Assembly (NCBI GenBank): GCA_018292915.2
Contig: JACVVK020000088.1
Span: 1,187,001-1,251,000, forward strand
From: Batillaria attramentaria
Lineage: Eukaryota; Mollusca; Gastropoda; Batillariidae
DNA: 64,000 nucleotides
Reading direction: 5' to 3'
In this document: piece after piece, positions 1 through 13,422 of the stretch
How the letters are laid out: every line of letters begins with the position of its first letter
Position numbering within the stretch: the first letter of the stretch is position 1
Position numbers and translations under genes: made by a program
Notes under the pieces: model-generated
What the model was told of the DNA's origin: nothing
Database searches by the model: none
What the model saw: the letters and a program-made list of their open reading frames with translations, nothing else

Positions 1-3000
1 ATCTCTAGCATCTGCAGCTGGCAGATTCAAGGCACAACTAAAGGCGCTGTTATGAAAACCAGCCTAACTTATGTGACCTCCCTTGTTTTCCAGTCACCTC
101 CCTTGCCTGGTGTCGACAGATGCTGGGCAGGTGGCGTTGGCTGTAGGTTGGATAGACCGTTCTGGCACAATCAGCTTTGCCAGAACTGACAAACAGCAGG
201 CAGGCTCGGGAAGGTAGAAAGCGCACACAGGTGTAAAATGGCTTTTCTACAGGTACAGAATAAACCGGTAGACCCGTAGGCATCGTTATGGCAACTGCTT
301 TCCTTGCCGGGAAAACATCCGACTCAACAGGAGACTAGTATCGTCTAAAATTAATTTCATCCAGTGTCGTAACTGTCAGATATCTCCGTCTTAGTCAGCC
401 CACGCCCGTAAGAAAACACGAAGAGTTTGTGGCTAACACTAACGTGGATTTCTTGCTGCTAAAGAATTTGCCCGTATTCATGTTGCGTCACCATCCAGAA
501 AGGGGATGTGTCAGTGAAAGGCAAACACTGGTTATCCGACATTCATACAAATACAAAACGCCGGGGTTGCTATTTACAAAATAGCAGAATTTCGCGCAGC
601 CGCGTGCTTGAAAACAGTGCAGATGAATTAAGTTTGACAAGTCGGCTTGTGAAGACACTCCGTTTTTTCCAGTGTCGTGTGACTGTAGTGATTTTTGTGA
701 GGCCATCAGGGAACGGAAGCCGAGGAAAGGCAATCAGGTCGAATGGCATCCCCTTGTCTCCGTGTTTGTTTTTCTCTCTACAGCTGACACCTGAATGACA
801 GGTAAGAAGCGGCGGAAGGAAAGCAAATGCGTGTTCAAAGGGTGCTCCAAGTGTCAGATGACTCACTGCCCGTGCAACATTGATCGGCTGTTGTATCATG
901 TCTTGCTTCCCATGCAACGTAAAGGTACGGTCGTCATGTGCCGGACCTGCAATCTCCCCACACCACGTTCCGTCATTTCCTGCCAGACCTTGCGTTGAGT
1001 GTTTAATGGGGATTTGCATTCCAGAGATTAACAGCAATACAAAAATCTGGCCAAACAATCGGGGTCGTTTTCCTTTCTGGCCCGCAGCCATCAGAGATCA
1101 GGCGAACTCCGCGACTAGTGTGCCTGTCGTGTGACAGAGAGCTATCTTGACACAGTGTGAAGGTGTGTGACCACGCGGAGTATGGCAACAGCCAATATTT
1201 GCCAACTGTGCGTGCTGCACGTAACCGGATACAAAGACAAAGTGCGGTGTGCAATGTTTGTTGCTCGTTACCCCCGCCATTCCAGACTGCATGCAAGTTG
1301 TAGAGGAGAAAGAAAAACTCCGGGACACTAGACCCGATTGCTTCACGCTGACGTAAGCACCGTCCGTGCTATCGATTGGCTGGCGCGGAACACGAGACTC
1401 CTGTTTTATGAAAACTTCAAGGTGCTCTCGTCGCTGTTTAATTTGCGAGGAAATCGCTTGAAACGCGCGTTTGAACACTTGATAGGAGAACAGCGACGAA
1501 GCCGGTATCATAAAGCGCAGAACATTTTCCATAGTTTTTTTCATAATGATGATAATTATTCCAGTGTATTGCAGCTGGAGCGTATTCCAGTTTGAGCATT
1601 CCATACATTGCCAAGAAAATGATTGGAACTGACTGATGTAGCTAACTGTCGTTTATGTGAGCGTCGTGAAGCCCGGCCGTGTAGAACTGTAAAGAAACAA
1701 ACTAGCCGCTCGCGCCACCCAACGTCCTGTCGCCGGTTTTGTTGATCAGCTAAACGGTTAACGGACGCGTTAACGTCTTGCAACGACAAATGCCATTTCA
1801 TTTTAAATTTGAGAGAATTTTGCCAGTTAGACGCTGAGAAAGAACGTAGACCGTTGATGTTGTAAGACTTTCGCTGAGAAAGGTTCTGCGAACTTGAAAG
1901 AAGAAATGGAAACTTGGCAAAGAAAAGCAGCACGTTTTGGCGACTGACATTGACCCTGTGGCCAAAGCCAAAGGCCATGGTGTACGGATATTTCTGATAC
2001 CATGGTCTGTGCCAGTGACTGAGACCGTGTAGATTTTGTGTCGCCGTCCACGATTTGCTCAACGCTGTCGCCTGATCTGGCTGAACGTTGTGTAGCAAAG
2101 CCAGTTTGTGGAATAAAAGTGATTATTAGGACCTCAGACCGCGTGGCAGCTCTAACGGCTCAAGCGGGGCCATCACACGGCACTAGGCGCTCTCTTGGCC
2201 GACAATCGAGTTACAAGCGGATTTGCCGTCACTTTACTCACAGCCCGCTACAAGCTCTCTAAGCCACACCACACAATTCACTGTCGCTTTTATCTCCTTG
2301 TATGACGGCGATTTCCACTGTATGATTGCGGAAACAGTATCAGGGAGTACTCATAAAAACGCTGCATGATGGAATCCCCGGATGTGTCGGCCGTCTGTAG
2401 TGGATCCTATTTCCGTGTCAGACAAGATTCACTGTCGCAATATCACACTGCCGGCCGAATCGTTCTCAGTATGGGATGACAAATCAAGATAGGCCACATC
2501 TATTTAGAGCATAGCACGACGCCATATCAGATTTATGAATTTGGTTATTATATTTCTGTTTATTTACAGTACGTGGCGTTCGCCGGGGCTCCTCGATGCC
2601 TCAGTTTTACATGCACAGATTTATTCCCCTTTGGTAACCTAGTCTCATACGTTGCACATTAGTGCACTTCCTTTACATTTTATGGTCTAACTAAAGACTG
2701 ATAATCCTTTCGGGCGATACCCTTACCTATGATAAACACACACCGAAATCTGCGGCTTCATGAGTTTATCTCTGATCGACGTGGGCTGTTCTACAAGTCA
2801 TAAGCAACTTCGACTCGTACCTAGTGATAACCACCTGTAGGTGGAGCGCGTGGCATCATCCGGGTAACCATGCTGAGAGAAGTGTGAGTTTGTTTGTGAT
2901 AGCGAGCTGTCTGCGGGGTCAAATGACGGCATTTTCACACATAAACCCGCTATCCCGCTTTGTGACCCCACTTGAGAACTTATCTATCACTTTGAACTTT

Positions 3001-3398
3001 TTTGGGTGGAGTGACGTGCATTACGCCGGAGTTGTTCCCTCCTGAGATGGCCGCCAGATAGCAGGCCGTGCTGACTTGGAACAGTTCCTGATTTGTTTTC
3101 GTCATTGCCGGGTCCATCATATGCTTGTGTGTTTCTTCAAAGAAAAGGAGACTGGTTTTGGAAGAGATATTTCTTGGACACTTCCAGCCTCGGACCGCAA
3201 GTGTCGGTGGACCTGCGACCAACCTGTTACAATTATCTCAGTCTCGGCTCATGCAATGGCCATCTGTGTAAACTGAATGTTTTATTGTCTCGGGATGGTG
3301 ACCGGCAATGATCTGTCCTCTCTAATAGTCCGCACATGACGTTTTGTAGATACTGGATAACTGAAACATAAAATGGGGCAAGCTAAGCCATGGAGAGG

Positions 3399-3399
<1 letters not shown>

Positions 3400-3494
<95 letters not shown>

Positions 3495-3515
3495 GCGCGA
3501 GAGAGAGAGAGAGAG
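3400..3515. repeat. (CA)n-(CG)-(GA)n compound array
   Basis: A long uninterrupted CA tract runs into a short CG step and then GA repeats. Confidence 0.98.
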
Positions 3516-4252
3516 TCTACAAACCGGGTATGTGAAAATTCAGTGTCGGTCGCATCGATATGGCAGACAGCTCGCTCTGTTGATGACGTTCCTCCCTTAG
3601 AGGAGCTTAGCGAGTTTGAGCGTAATGCCTTGTATACATATAAACGCTTTTAGTCGGTCGTTTGAGAGGATAGAAAATATAACTGTTTGTTTCGCTCGGC
3701 GAACTGTCTGCAGCAGCACCAGCAGCGGATTGTAGGCCTGATCTGAAGGTGGTGCACATGGCAGACAGGTGCCTTTTTCAGTCTTTGTCCATCGTCTTGA
3801 TTCATCACCGGACCTTACCTGAGAGCGCAGTAGACCGTGGCAGTGGCCAGGTAGCGAGTTCCGTTAGCTACAGACAGGTGGAGAGAGAGAGAGGGAGGGG
3901 GTGCTACAGGAACTGCGGGGTGCCAGGAAATGGGTCAGAACCACGCGCACCTGCCGGCATCCCTCTCTTGTTGCCATGGGGACGGTAGATAACCTGAGAT
4001 ATCCGGCACTCAAATGAAATGGAAGGAAAAATCATCCAAGTTGTATGCACACTTCAAACATAGAAACAGATCGCAATCTCTGCGTGTTTTGCTGTTGCTT
4101 CCAAAGGCTTCTGTGTCAGTTTGTAGTTTGTTTTGGGTGCGTAGATGAATGCCTGTACTACCCCGGCTTCTGGCTCCCAGCGGTTCTTCCTCGCAAAATG
4201 TTTCTCTAATCTTCACATCAAGTGTTACCCAAGATGAATGGAACGGCCTGCA

Positions 4253-4283
4253 CCTCTCTCTCTCTCTCTCTCTTTAGCGCGCG

Positions 4284-4354
<71 letters not shown>
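4253..4354. repeat. (CT)n-(GC)n-(CA)n compound array
   Basis: CT repeats, then about 15 bases of alternating GC, then a long CA tract. The GC-CA junction is favourable to Z-DNA. Confidence 0.98.
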
Positions 4355-4356
<2 letters not shown>

Positions 4357-4979
4357 TACAGATATTGTATCCAGGCTAAGTAAGCCCCTGGGAGCTTGGG
4401 TTACGGGGGTGAGTTACATGACGTAATACCCGAGCGGCGAGAGAGACCCATGTGGCTTTTTGTGGAATGCACATGTCCTACAGTGGGATGAAAAAAACAT
4501 GAATATGCACAGATCGGATTTCAGTTAAACCCGTTGCCACAAAGCGTTGCCGTTTGTCACGTGCACTCCGTCTGTCGTGAGTGACACCAAGAATGGCGTC
4601 GCGTGGGATCAAGCTTGATCTACAGAAGGGCAAAATACAGAAGGGAAAAACTAACAAGATATGATTCAACACTATCAGGTTACATACAGTAGGATGGAGA
4701 GAGGGGCGTCGTGCTGTGATCTCGCTGGAGCTCGGATAAGGTCATCGGAAACTGGTTGTTCTTGTTTCTATGTACTGGTTACACGTACAGTGTTGCTTTC
4801 GTACTGTAGTCTTATCGCTTGTACAATGTACCATCCCACAGTTGTTTTTTTTTTTTTTTTTTTTTTTTAAACAGAACTACCCACATGCAAGCAGTACTCC
4901 CACAATGAACTTTTGCAAAATGAACATCCATTCTTACATTCAGGTACTAGTAGGTATTCTCACCAACAGAGCTTCACAC

Positions 4980-5325
4980 CAGTAAAACGGGCTAAGTCCA
5001 CCTTTATTAGACCATCATGTTTCGCTCATTAGTACGCCTGTATGCTCAAAATACTCTGTCTTGATTATTAGTACAGCTTGTAATGCGATACATTGTTGTT
5101 TACGCTTTGTGCGAGTGACCGAACATTCAAATGTTATGACTGTTGCTACACTGCTGGAGCGCTCAGTGTGATCGCCGCATCGGTGAGTAGGCTTTGTGGG
5201 CTCAGTGTCAGCATTGCAGACGCTGTCACTGTCCAGGTGTCTTAGAAGTGCTGATAGATACCACGAAAACAGCTCAGAATTTCATCTGCGAGCATAGAAA
5301 TGGTAGCATTAGCCCCCGGCTTTAA
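4980..5325 (+). repeat. interspersed repeat, copy 1
   Basis: Similar along about 300 bp to the reverse complement of 60015-60330. Shared blocks include taatgcgataca, gaacatt, and gctgtcactgtccaggtgtc, then a ggagcattagc-like motif near the end. Overall identity by eye is about 70-75 percent with small gaps. No ORF, TIR or tRNA head, so the class is unknown. Confidence 0.7.
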
Positions 5326-6730
5326 GCGCAAGGTAAAAGTTCTTGAATACATAGAAACGGCGCCAGTAGATGCGTTAAAAGGATTTCTGGAATAATTTCC
5401 ATGGAACTGAGCAGAACGGTTCACACTGCCTGGCGCCGTGTTGAAAGCTGTCCTGCTGAGGACCTCGGGAAAAACTCAGCTTCCCTGACGTCGTGGCCGG
5501 GCTGCAGCAGAGCGTTGATGCCTGTCCGGGCACTGATGGTCGCTGTGGGGACAGCAAGAGCCGTTTGTCATGCGGAAGTGTGGTAGCTGCACAGCGCTGT
5601 GTCACTTCCCTGTCCCCGAGGGACGGTGCTGGATGGGGCGTGCAGTGGTAGGCGTGTGGTCAGGACAGACAAGCCAGTGACGGCATGTTGCCAACAATCA
5701 GCGTAATGTGGTCACATGACCCGCAGAAAGTCGCCTGGACCCGGCGAGTTGGCTCCACTCATTAGTTGCAGATCTATCGGCATCAGTCACCGTGCAGTTG
5801 CTGTTCCACGTGCCCCCGCCTCACGTCCGTTGTAGCATCTGGTGACCAGAACTGACGTAACGATACGTTTACCAGCTTCGTACAATTTCACGCACCAGCA
5901 AGTGTCGTCTTGAAGTCATTTTGTTTTCCAGCAGCCCATACATTTGCGGAAACCATGTCAGCAAAGCGGGATCAGCTCCACATTTGAAAGCATCGAGTGC
6001 TCTCTTGAATTCAGCTGTTTGATAGATTATGTTAAAGCAGTGCCCATACGCAGATACTGGTCACACTTGTGCATGCCCCTATCCTTACTGCAGTCTCTGC
6101 AGCTCCTGTTCTAGCGCATATAAAAAGAGAACCAAGACGCCCATCGAAAATCGTGCACCCCACAACCTCCTTGAGATTTTCTAATAACACGCCCACATCT
6201 GAAGAATATCTTTAAGAGATGACAGAATGACACCCACAAAGGGTGAGGGCGAACCCAAACAGATTAAACTTTACACAAGACATGTCTGACCTTCAGGTGA
6301 CCTTCGGTGACTATTGTCAAGGCCAACGCCATGAAGAGGGTATTGTCCATGCACACGCCGCAGTACTTGTCCACAGTCTTGTCGTATGTTTGGAGAAGCG
6401 TCCTTTGGTCTCGACTGTTGTTACATTAAACAGGGAGTTTTGTGCTTCACATGCTCTGGGCTCTTGCACGCTCATTCCAGCTAACCAGCTGGAACGTTTC
6501 TGTTGTGTGAAGAATTTCACGATATCTGCCATGTTAGAGGGTACCATCAAAGCCGACTGTAGTCTTTGGCATCATCAGTGCTTGTTGGCTTTGCAGCAGT
6601 GGAGAATTCGTCCACTACATTAATTTTGTTCTGTTATTTATTGAATTGTATTACCATCGATTCGACCATTTGCATCTGTTCGATCACATACGTGAATATT
6701 TACCCACTTTACCCATATTTACATTTTTCA

Positions 6731-7013
<283 letters not shown>

Positions 7014-7119
7014 TTGTGACGTGTAACTGTTAGGGCAGCATGCAGAATGAAGTGTTTGCGGTTGGTTTACCGGATTCAGCTCGGATCTCACACCCTATCC
7101 ACTTTCCGACATTGACTGA

Positions 7120-7147
7120 AACATGTGGACTGAAACATGTGAAAGCG
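7120..7147. repeat. 14-bp tandem duplication
   Basis: gactgaaacatgtg is present twice head to tail. Minor slippage-type duplication. Confidence 0.8.
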
Positions 7148-7557
7148 CCGCAGCAGACGATTAGCTTGTTAGGCAATTACTTGCACAAGCAAACTCTGGG
7201 ACAGCGTGATAACCCATCGATTTTGACAGCACGCCACGACTGCCACGAACCACAGTGGGAGGCTGGAAAGTTCGTCACCAGACAACACTGAAAGACCACG
7301 TCTGGACAAAACAGTTGTGGTAATGATGACTAGTAACAGTCCACAGGAAAGTCGGAAAGAACATTCTCCAGAACAAAGGGGAAAGTTTGAGGAGGAGACG
7401 GTGTCTGGTAGATATTGTTTTGGAGTTGGACAGAGGGAGGGTGACCAGACGATGTCTGAAGGGAAAATGGCAGACAATTACAGACCTCAAAAAGTTTTGT
7501 CAGCCATAAGTCTGCTAATTTTCTTGAGGGGAAACACGAGAAATAGACAGCGGGGAG

Positions 7558-7559
<2 letters not shown>

Positions 7560-7626
<67 letters not shown>

Positions 7627-7638
7627 GGGGGGGGGGGG
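7560..7638. repeat. (GT)n followed by a G run
   Basis: About 33 GT units directly followed by a run of about 12 G. Confidence 0.98.
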
Positions 7639-8723
7639 TCTTGGTTGAAATGCATCGATCATTCGTGAGGGCACGTACTTCTGTAGGTTTTAGACGTTAC
7701 GATTCTGCATTTCGTTGGTCGTGAGTCCATGATACATAACCGCTTTAAGTTCGTGTGTGTTTGGCACCGTGCACGTCAGATCATGGCTGCTTGATGGCAA
7801 TGTACATTCTTTTTAGAATTTAATGTACATGTCCACACACAGCCTGTATTTCATATACGTATAGTTGAATCTGGCTTTACGCATCACTATGATGTGTTCT
7901 TTGACTTTCTTCGCGTTCTACGTGTGTATATGAATCTGTCCTTTACCAGCTCCGGTCTGCCTGATAGTACAAGAAAAAATTTGAAAACAGTGTATACTGA
8001 ACAAAAATATCCCGTAGGATATTTTTCATCCGTTCCCCCCCCCCCCCAAAAAAAAAAAAACAAAAAAACTCCATAAACTTTGTATGTCAGTGCTGCTGGG
8101 TTGTCCGTAACTACGTAACACTTGGCAAACTTTAGAAACATTTTGAGCGCGTGCCAAAAATACACCCACACAAACGGACGTGAGTTTGAGTGAAAGATCA
8201 AGTTGCGCCTCGGGCGGTTTCTGCCATTGATTCCTTATCGACACGCCAAATATCACAAGGCAAAACTGCTAGCAGGGACATGACACGCTTACAAACCTAG
8301 CGATTTGCTGTCATCAGCACGTATTTATAGAAAGGGACAAAGCAAAGATCGGCTTGTGTGTGAAATGGATTTTGGTCACAAAAAATATCCCTGGCGCCGT
8401 ACCGTGATAGGATCTGACCGCAAGAAACGTTTTGCTGGCCAAGCATGACAGGCGGGACAAAAGCGAGGTGTTTGTCGTTACACACGACTTGATAGTGCCC
8501 TAGTCACGCTCCCCTCTCCCCAAGGCACCGGCCTGCAAGAGTGACCCTTCTGGCAGATCATGGCCTCTAGGGGACCCGGTTAGCTGATAGATGGGTGATC
8601 AAAGGCGCCGCTTATCAGCTGTAAATGAAAGACACAAGACCACCCAGCTTTCTCCCTGACCCTCCATGTCGGAATTATGTGGAGCCTTTGATTTTTGCGG
8701 GCCAGTTCTTGTTTATGCGAGAT

Positions 8724-8726
<3 letters not shown>

Positions 8727-8771
<45 letters not shown>
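8727..8771. repeat. (CT)n array
   Basis: About 22 CT units, a homopurine-homopyrimidine tract. Confidence 0.97.
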
Positions 8772-8772
<1 letters not shown>

Positions 8773-10172
8773 AGAGCAGAGGTTGTGTTGTGTGAGGTGC
8801 CTGTAGCAAGGGCCGAGAGTCAGACAGATAAAATCGGCAAATAACGGGCTGCATCCCACATGAAAGGCGAGGACGTTTGAAAGGTGAAATGTGATCATCA
8901 GAACAGACTCCGCCATCGGCACAAAAACAGCAGAGCGAAGAGTCGCTTGTTCTGGTGCAGAATGCTACACGGCTAACAGCTAGTGGGAAGAAGGCAGCAC
9001 AACACCACCCCAAGTTAAAGCCTCTGTGTTTGTAACGCCGCTGAGATGGAAGACTGCCGCTTTCGAAGTTCTCAGTAAGGCAATTTGTCAGATAGAAGGA
9101 TGTTTCATTTGGCCACCGTGACCGTTTTCGTGACTGTGTGGTTTCTACTATTACACAGATACGACTTTCTTTGAGTCTACGGTCCATCCCTGAACAGACT
9201 GGGACTCGACAAATCTTGTAAAAATAGCCACCAGTCAGCGTCGTCTAGCTGGTCCTCAGTCCGCAACCAAATAACGTCGTCTGCTCAGTACACGGTACAC
9301 TTCTAGAACAACATGTACGCTGGCCACAGTCACAACAATTGGTTTCAGATGCTGTATCGTGACCCCAGTGACAGATCAAGTTCAAGTACACTCGATGAAA
9401 AGTTGTCTACACGATGATGTACGCCTGTCATATGTATTGAGACTTGAACGCTTCACCTGATCGTTGACCCAATTCATAATTAATGTACATGTACCTCAGA
9501 CCGGTGAGGCCTCACTCAGTCACATGTGCTATACGTGCAGTTAACATGATCTTTCACATTCATTTACGACTACACAGAGCCTATAAAAGGAATATCCTTG
9601 ATCTAAAACAAAATGACCAGTTTTACAGGTCGCTCAGACATTTCGGAAACACAGTTAAGTTGAAGTAAGGATTGTTACAGTATAATTATGAAAGTGAGGG
9701 TTTATAGGGCGTTTTAGCTTTATCTCTTTAAAAAAAAAAAGTGTACTAGTTTAGTTTTCGTGATCAGATATTACTGACGTGAACACCCCAGTGCACTTGC
9801 ACACTGCCTTTGGAGAACAGTATCGAGTGTGAGCTGTACCTTCAGATGTGGCAGACGTACAGTAACATTTGCCCAGCACTCACTCACTCGGGGGCGTCAG
9901 TGCAGTTGCCGTGTTGCTGGCTTTACACTGACTTATGCCTTTATCCCCTGTTTATTGTTTTTGTGTGTATTGGGCAAGGGGTAGAGGCTGTGGATATAAA
10001 TGAGTTACCTGTGTACTGATGTACGTGATATGGGCGTAGTTTTGCTTACTTTCACGGCTTCTGTTTCTCTGCCCACAGGCGTCATCTGTGCTGATTACAC
10101 TAGATATTTTGTACGATCCAGAAACAGATCATACGCCAGACAGGCGTTGAGTATTTTATGATTCCAGTGCTC

Positions 10173-10230
10173 ATCCCATCCCACCCCACCCCACCCCACC
10201 CCATCCCATCCAATCCCACCCCACCCCATC
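10173..10230. repeat. CCCAT/CCCAC pentamer tract
   Basis: About eleven pentamers of cccat or cccac. The minus strand has many runs of GGGG separated by single T, a sequence able to form G-quadruplexes. Confidence 0.9.
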
Positions 10231-10988
10231 ACACCTAACCGTTCTTGGGCCTTCATGCCCCAGTTTGCCAGCAACTCCGCCAGTAAAGTTTGCGATGAAA
10301 AGTGTTTGACCTATTTCTTGTATTTACTTGAGAAAAGTTGCAAAACAAAAGGACTCTTTCCTGCATTCTTTAGGACAAACGGTCCCAGGGGTATCCGTCC
10401 CTAGCCAGGAACACAGTGGCAGCAGAAATCACGCGGCCGTTTACCCAGAAGATGAGAAAGCCGGCGGCAAATATTTGTCAGGCTGAGAAAGGCCCGCAAC
10501 AAGGTTAATTGGAAAATCCCACCGCAGTCTCACAGCTTCTCGCGCTGTCCGGGACGCCTTGTGGCCCGACTTGGGCCCGTGTCAACACGCGGCTCTTTTT
10601 TCACGCCTTGTCAACACATGGCTTTTTTGTCAAGTGCCGGGCTGTTCAACATCACACCTGCATCACAAACCATGTCAGCAAGGGGGGCGTGGTCCTCACT
10701 GTGCACTGCTCACGTCGACGTCCGTAATGACGTTCGGTACAGTTTAAACAGATCACCGGGGCGGGTCTGATCCACCACGCAAAATAGCCATTTTTCTGGG
10801 GATTAACTGGCTTGACTTGAGGATCTTGGGCAAGACGGTACACCTACCACATCGTGGACACAAATGTCAAGCGCTCCGACCGTTAAGTTGCACTGTTTGT
10901 ACCTTTTTGGTTACTTTTTCCCGGACGTAAACATTTGTCTTACCATGCACTTGAATGGCTAGTGAGTGTCACAGGCTGGATGAGCAGG

Positions 10989-11040
10989 TTGACTGCTGTG
11001 TAGGGGTGACGCACTTGACTGCTGTGTAGGGGTGACGCAC
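10989..11040. repeat. 26-bp perfect tandem duplication
   Basis: ttgactgctgtgtaggggtg followed by acgcac occurs twice in direct succession, about 300 bp before the first visible PDZRN exon. Confidence 0.95.
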
Positions 11041-11345
11041 TTGATTGCTTTAAACTTAATTTAAACAAAAGGCAAAAAAAAAACCCAACAAAAAAAAAAC
11101 AAAAAACAAAAAAACCACAAAAAACCAGGCCCATTTTTGCAGCTGACCTGTTTTCATGTTTTTATCAGACAAGAAATTAAATATGAGTTTGTTTTTATTT
11201 TGTTGATCGGTAATTCTTGTATGACTTCATGTGGATTTCCTTACCACTTCTTAACTGAAAAATGATGCATGAGATCTGTGGATAAATTGTGTCGGCTTGT
11301 GCCAATACAGCCCCTCAATATGGTGCGTCTGTTTGTGTGTTACAG

Positions 11346-11444
11346 GAGGTGGTGTTACATCGGTCATCGAGTGACGAGAAGCTGGGACTGACGCTGTGTT
11401 ACGGGTCGCTGGAGGATGAGGTCACCGACATCTTCATCAGCGAG
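11346..11444 (+). CDS. PDZRN3: PDZRN exon: N-terminal half of PDZ2
   Basis: A 33-codon exon between a tacag acceptor and a GTACGT donor. It starts EVVLHR and carries the carboxylate-binding loop KLGLTLCY, then VTDIFISE leading into the next PDZ strand. It is phase 0 at both ends. The upstream exon it must join is not visible in the window. Confidence 0.93.
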
Positions 11445-13329
11445 GTACGTCACTCACGCTTCATACAGCAAGCAGTCTGTCAGCTGTAGACCAATCGTTT
11501 CGTTTCGTTCAAATACAAAATTTAATGTCCTTATTTTTGTGGTCTGCCACTGAGAGAGGGAAATAATAATGGTTATGATGATTTTATTCTTATTATCATA
11601 ACTGTTTCATTCCGACCGCAAAACTCTGATGAAAGCAAATCAAATTCTTTGGTGCTTCTAAAGTTCAATTTTATTTACAATTACATGTACCCCCGCCATT
11701 GTTACGGGTCCGGGTAAGTGTTATGACGCTTAGGAGGAACCGCGAGGATGGTGGGTTTAAAAGGTAGGTCTGTTGAAAGTTTGGATCACAAAGTGTCTCA
11801 AAGACATACTATTGACCCAATACGGCAGTTCCATGCTCTTGTGTCATTGTTCTTGTGATGATGATTGATACGCCGTTATTACACATGTGGTGGAAAAGGA
11901 CGTTAAACCCTCAAACACCCATCCCCTCCCGTTAATACGTTGTCCTCAGTAAAGAACATCATGTTCAAGAAAAAGCGCATTGTAAGTGCAGTCTCCAACA
12001 CATGGACACAGTAGGCCATATCTCGGTTCATCCGACACGTGCCTAGTCCACGATGGCTCATGCTGACCCGCTGTAGACCTTGCCGTGTGATGATGCCTTG
12101 AAGTGGAGCCAAGTATCGGAACAAAGCTGAGAAGGGTGGAAAATAATACTGACTGCTGTCTTTCAACCCAGCAGGCACAAGACACTGGGCTTAGCTCCCT
12201 CGTGTGAAGGATGTTTTTGGAGTATCACGGGAGGCGTGTCATGAAAAACAGCTTTTGGAGCATTATCCCTTTTCTTTCTTTGGATCTTTTGCTCCTCCAG
12301 GGACAAAGAAGTAAAAGTCTTGACCTGTTCTTGCTCTGTTCGGCCTATACGTTACATAGAGCAAGGGAACGATTCACCGAAGTCAAAAGTTCTTGGCGAC
12401 CTCGTTCAAAATTAATGTCTCCGTTGTTGTAGGGAGTTGGTAATAGAGTGGTGAGTGCGGGCTATATCGGGAGCAGGGGTGAAGAGGTTATCCAGTTTGA
12501 GGGCTGCCCAGACCTCCCCTACATACCATTATTGTCTCCCCTTGGCCTTTGATGCGCAGGTAATCTGCAGATTTATGAAACAAGGCTGGCGTGTAGTCAT
12601 TGTGATTAAGTCCCGTTTCTAGCCCTGGCGGAGTGATTAGCTTTGGTCGGCCGATAGTGGGTATCGGGCAACAAGGTGTGGAAGATACGGGACCCGCCAG
12701 ATACAACTACGTACTGACGGTTTTTACTCCACCACGTACTAACGGCACTCATTCCACCACAGTAACACACCAGCGAAGCTTTCTGCGAGGAACAGATTCT
12801 GCGATCCTTGTATTTATTCACCTTTCACTGACACCATTGTGTGAGACAGGTTTGGGCAGACACAAGAAGTCAGAGTTTCAGGGTACAGCTGTTGCCCGCT
12901 CCGTCACACTATAGCCAGTAGGACTGTGACCTCGGCCCTCAGAAAAAAAGGTCTGACTGAGTAAACAGATGGATCTCAGTAGCCGGACACCCCGATCCTA
13001 GAGGGAATTCATCAAAGGCGAGATTTGTAAGGCCGGCATGGGTCCGCTCTGGTTACCTGCTTCACAATAGGCAGTAAAGGACGTTTGACGGCGCCACCAG
13101 GCTACCAGCGGCTGTTGCATGATGAAGGGGAGGGGGACGTGGCCGGGACAAGGTGAAACCCTAGTTGGGTTGTGCCGGTCAGGACACGGCCAGCATCGGG
13201 CGCCAGGGGCAGCAGAAGGACATGGGATGCTCGGTGCTTTGGGCGACATGTGATTAGGATTATTTACTGTCCGGGTATCCAACTGGAGGGAATGAAAAGA
13301 AACGACAGAGCCTACCTTCAGCAGTAGAC

Positions 13330-13422
<93 letters not shown>

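Noticed and set aside
795..998. Cysteine-rich 67-residue ORF that might be a RING fragment of PDZRN
   Set aside because: Cys/His spacing does not fit a RING or TRAF finger, there is no splice context in the right phase, and it ends in a stop.
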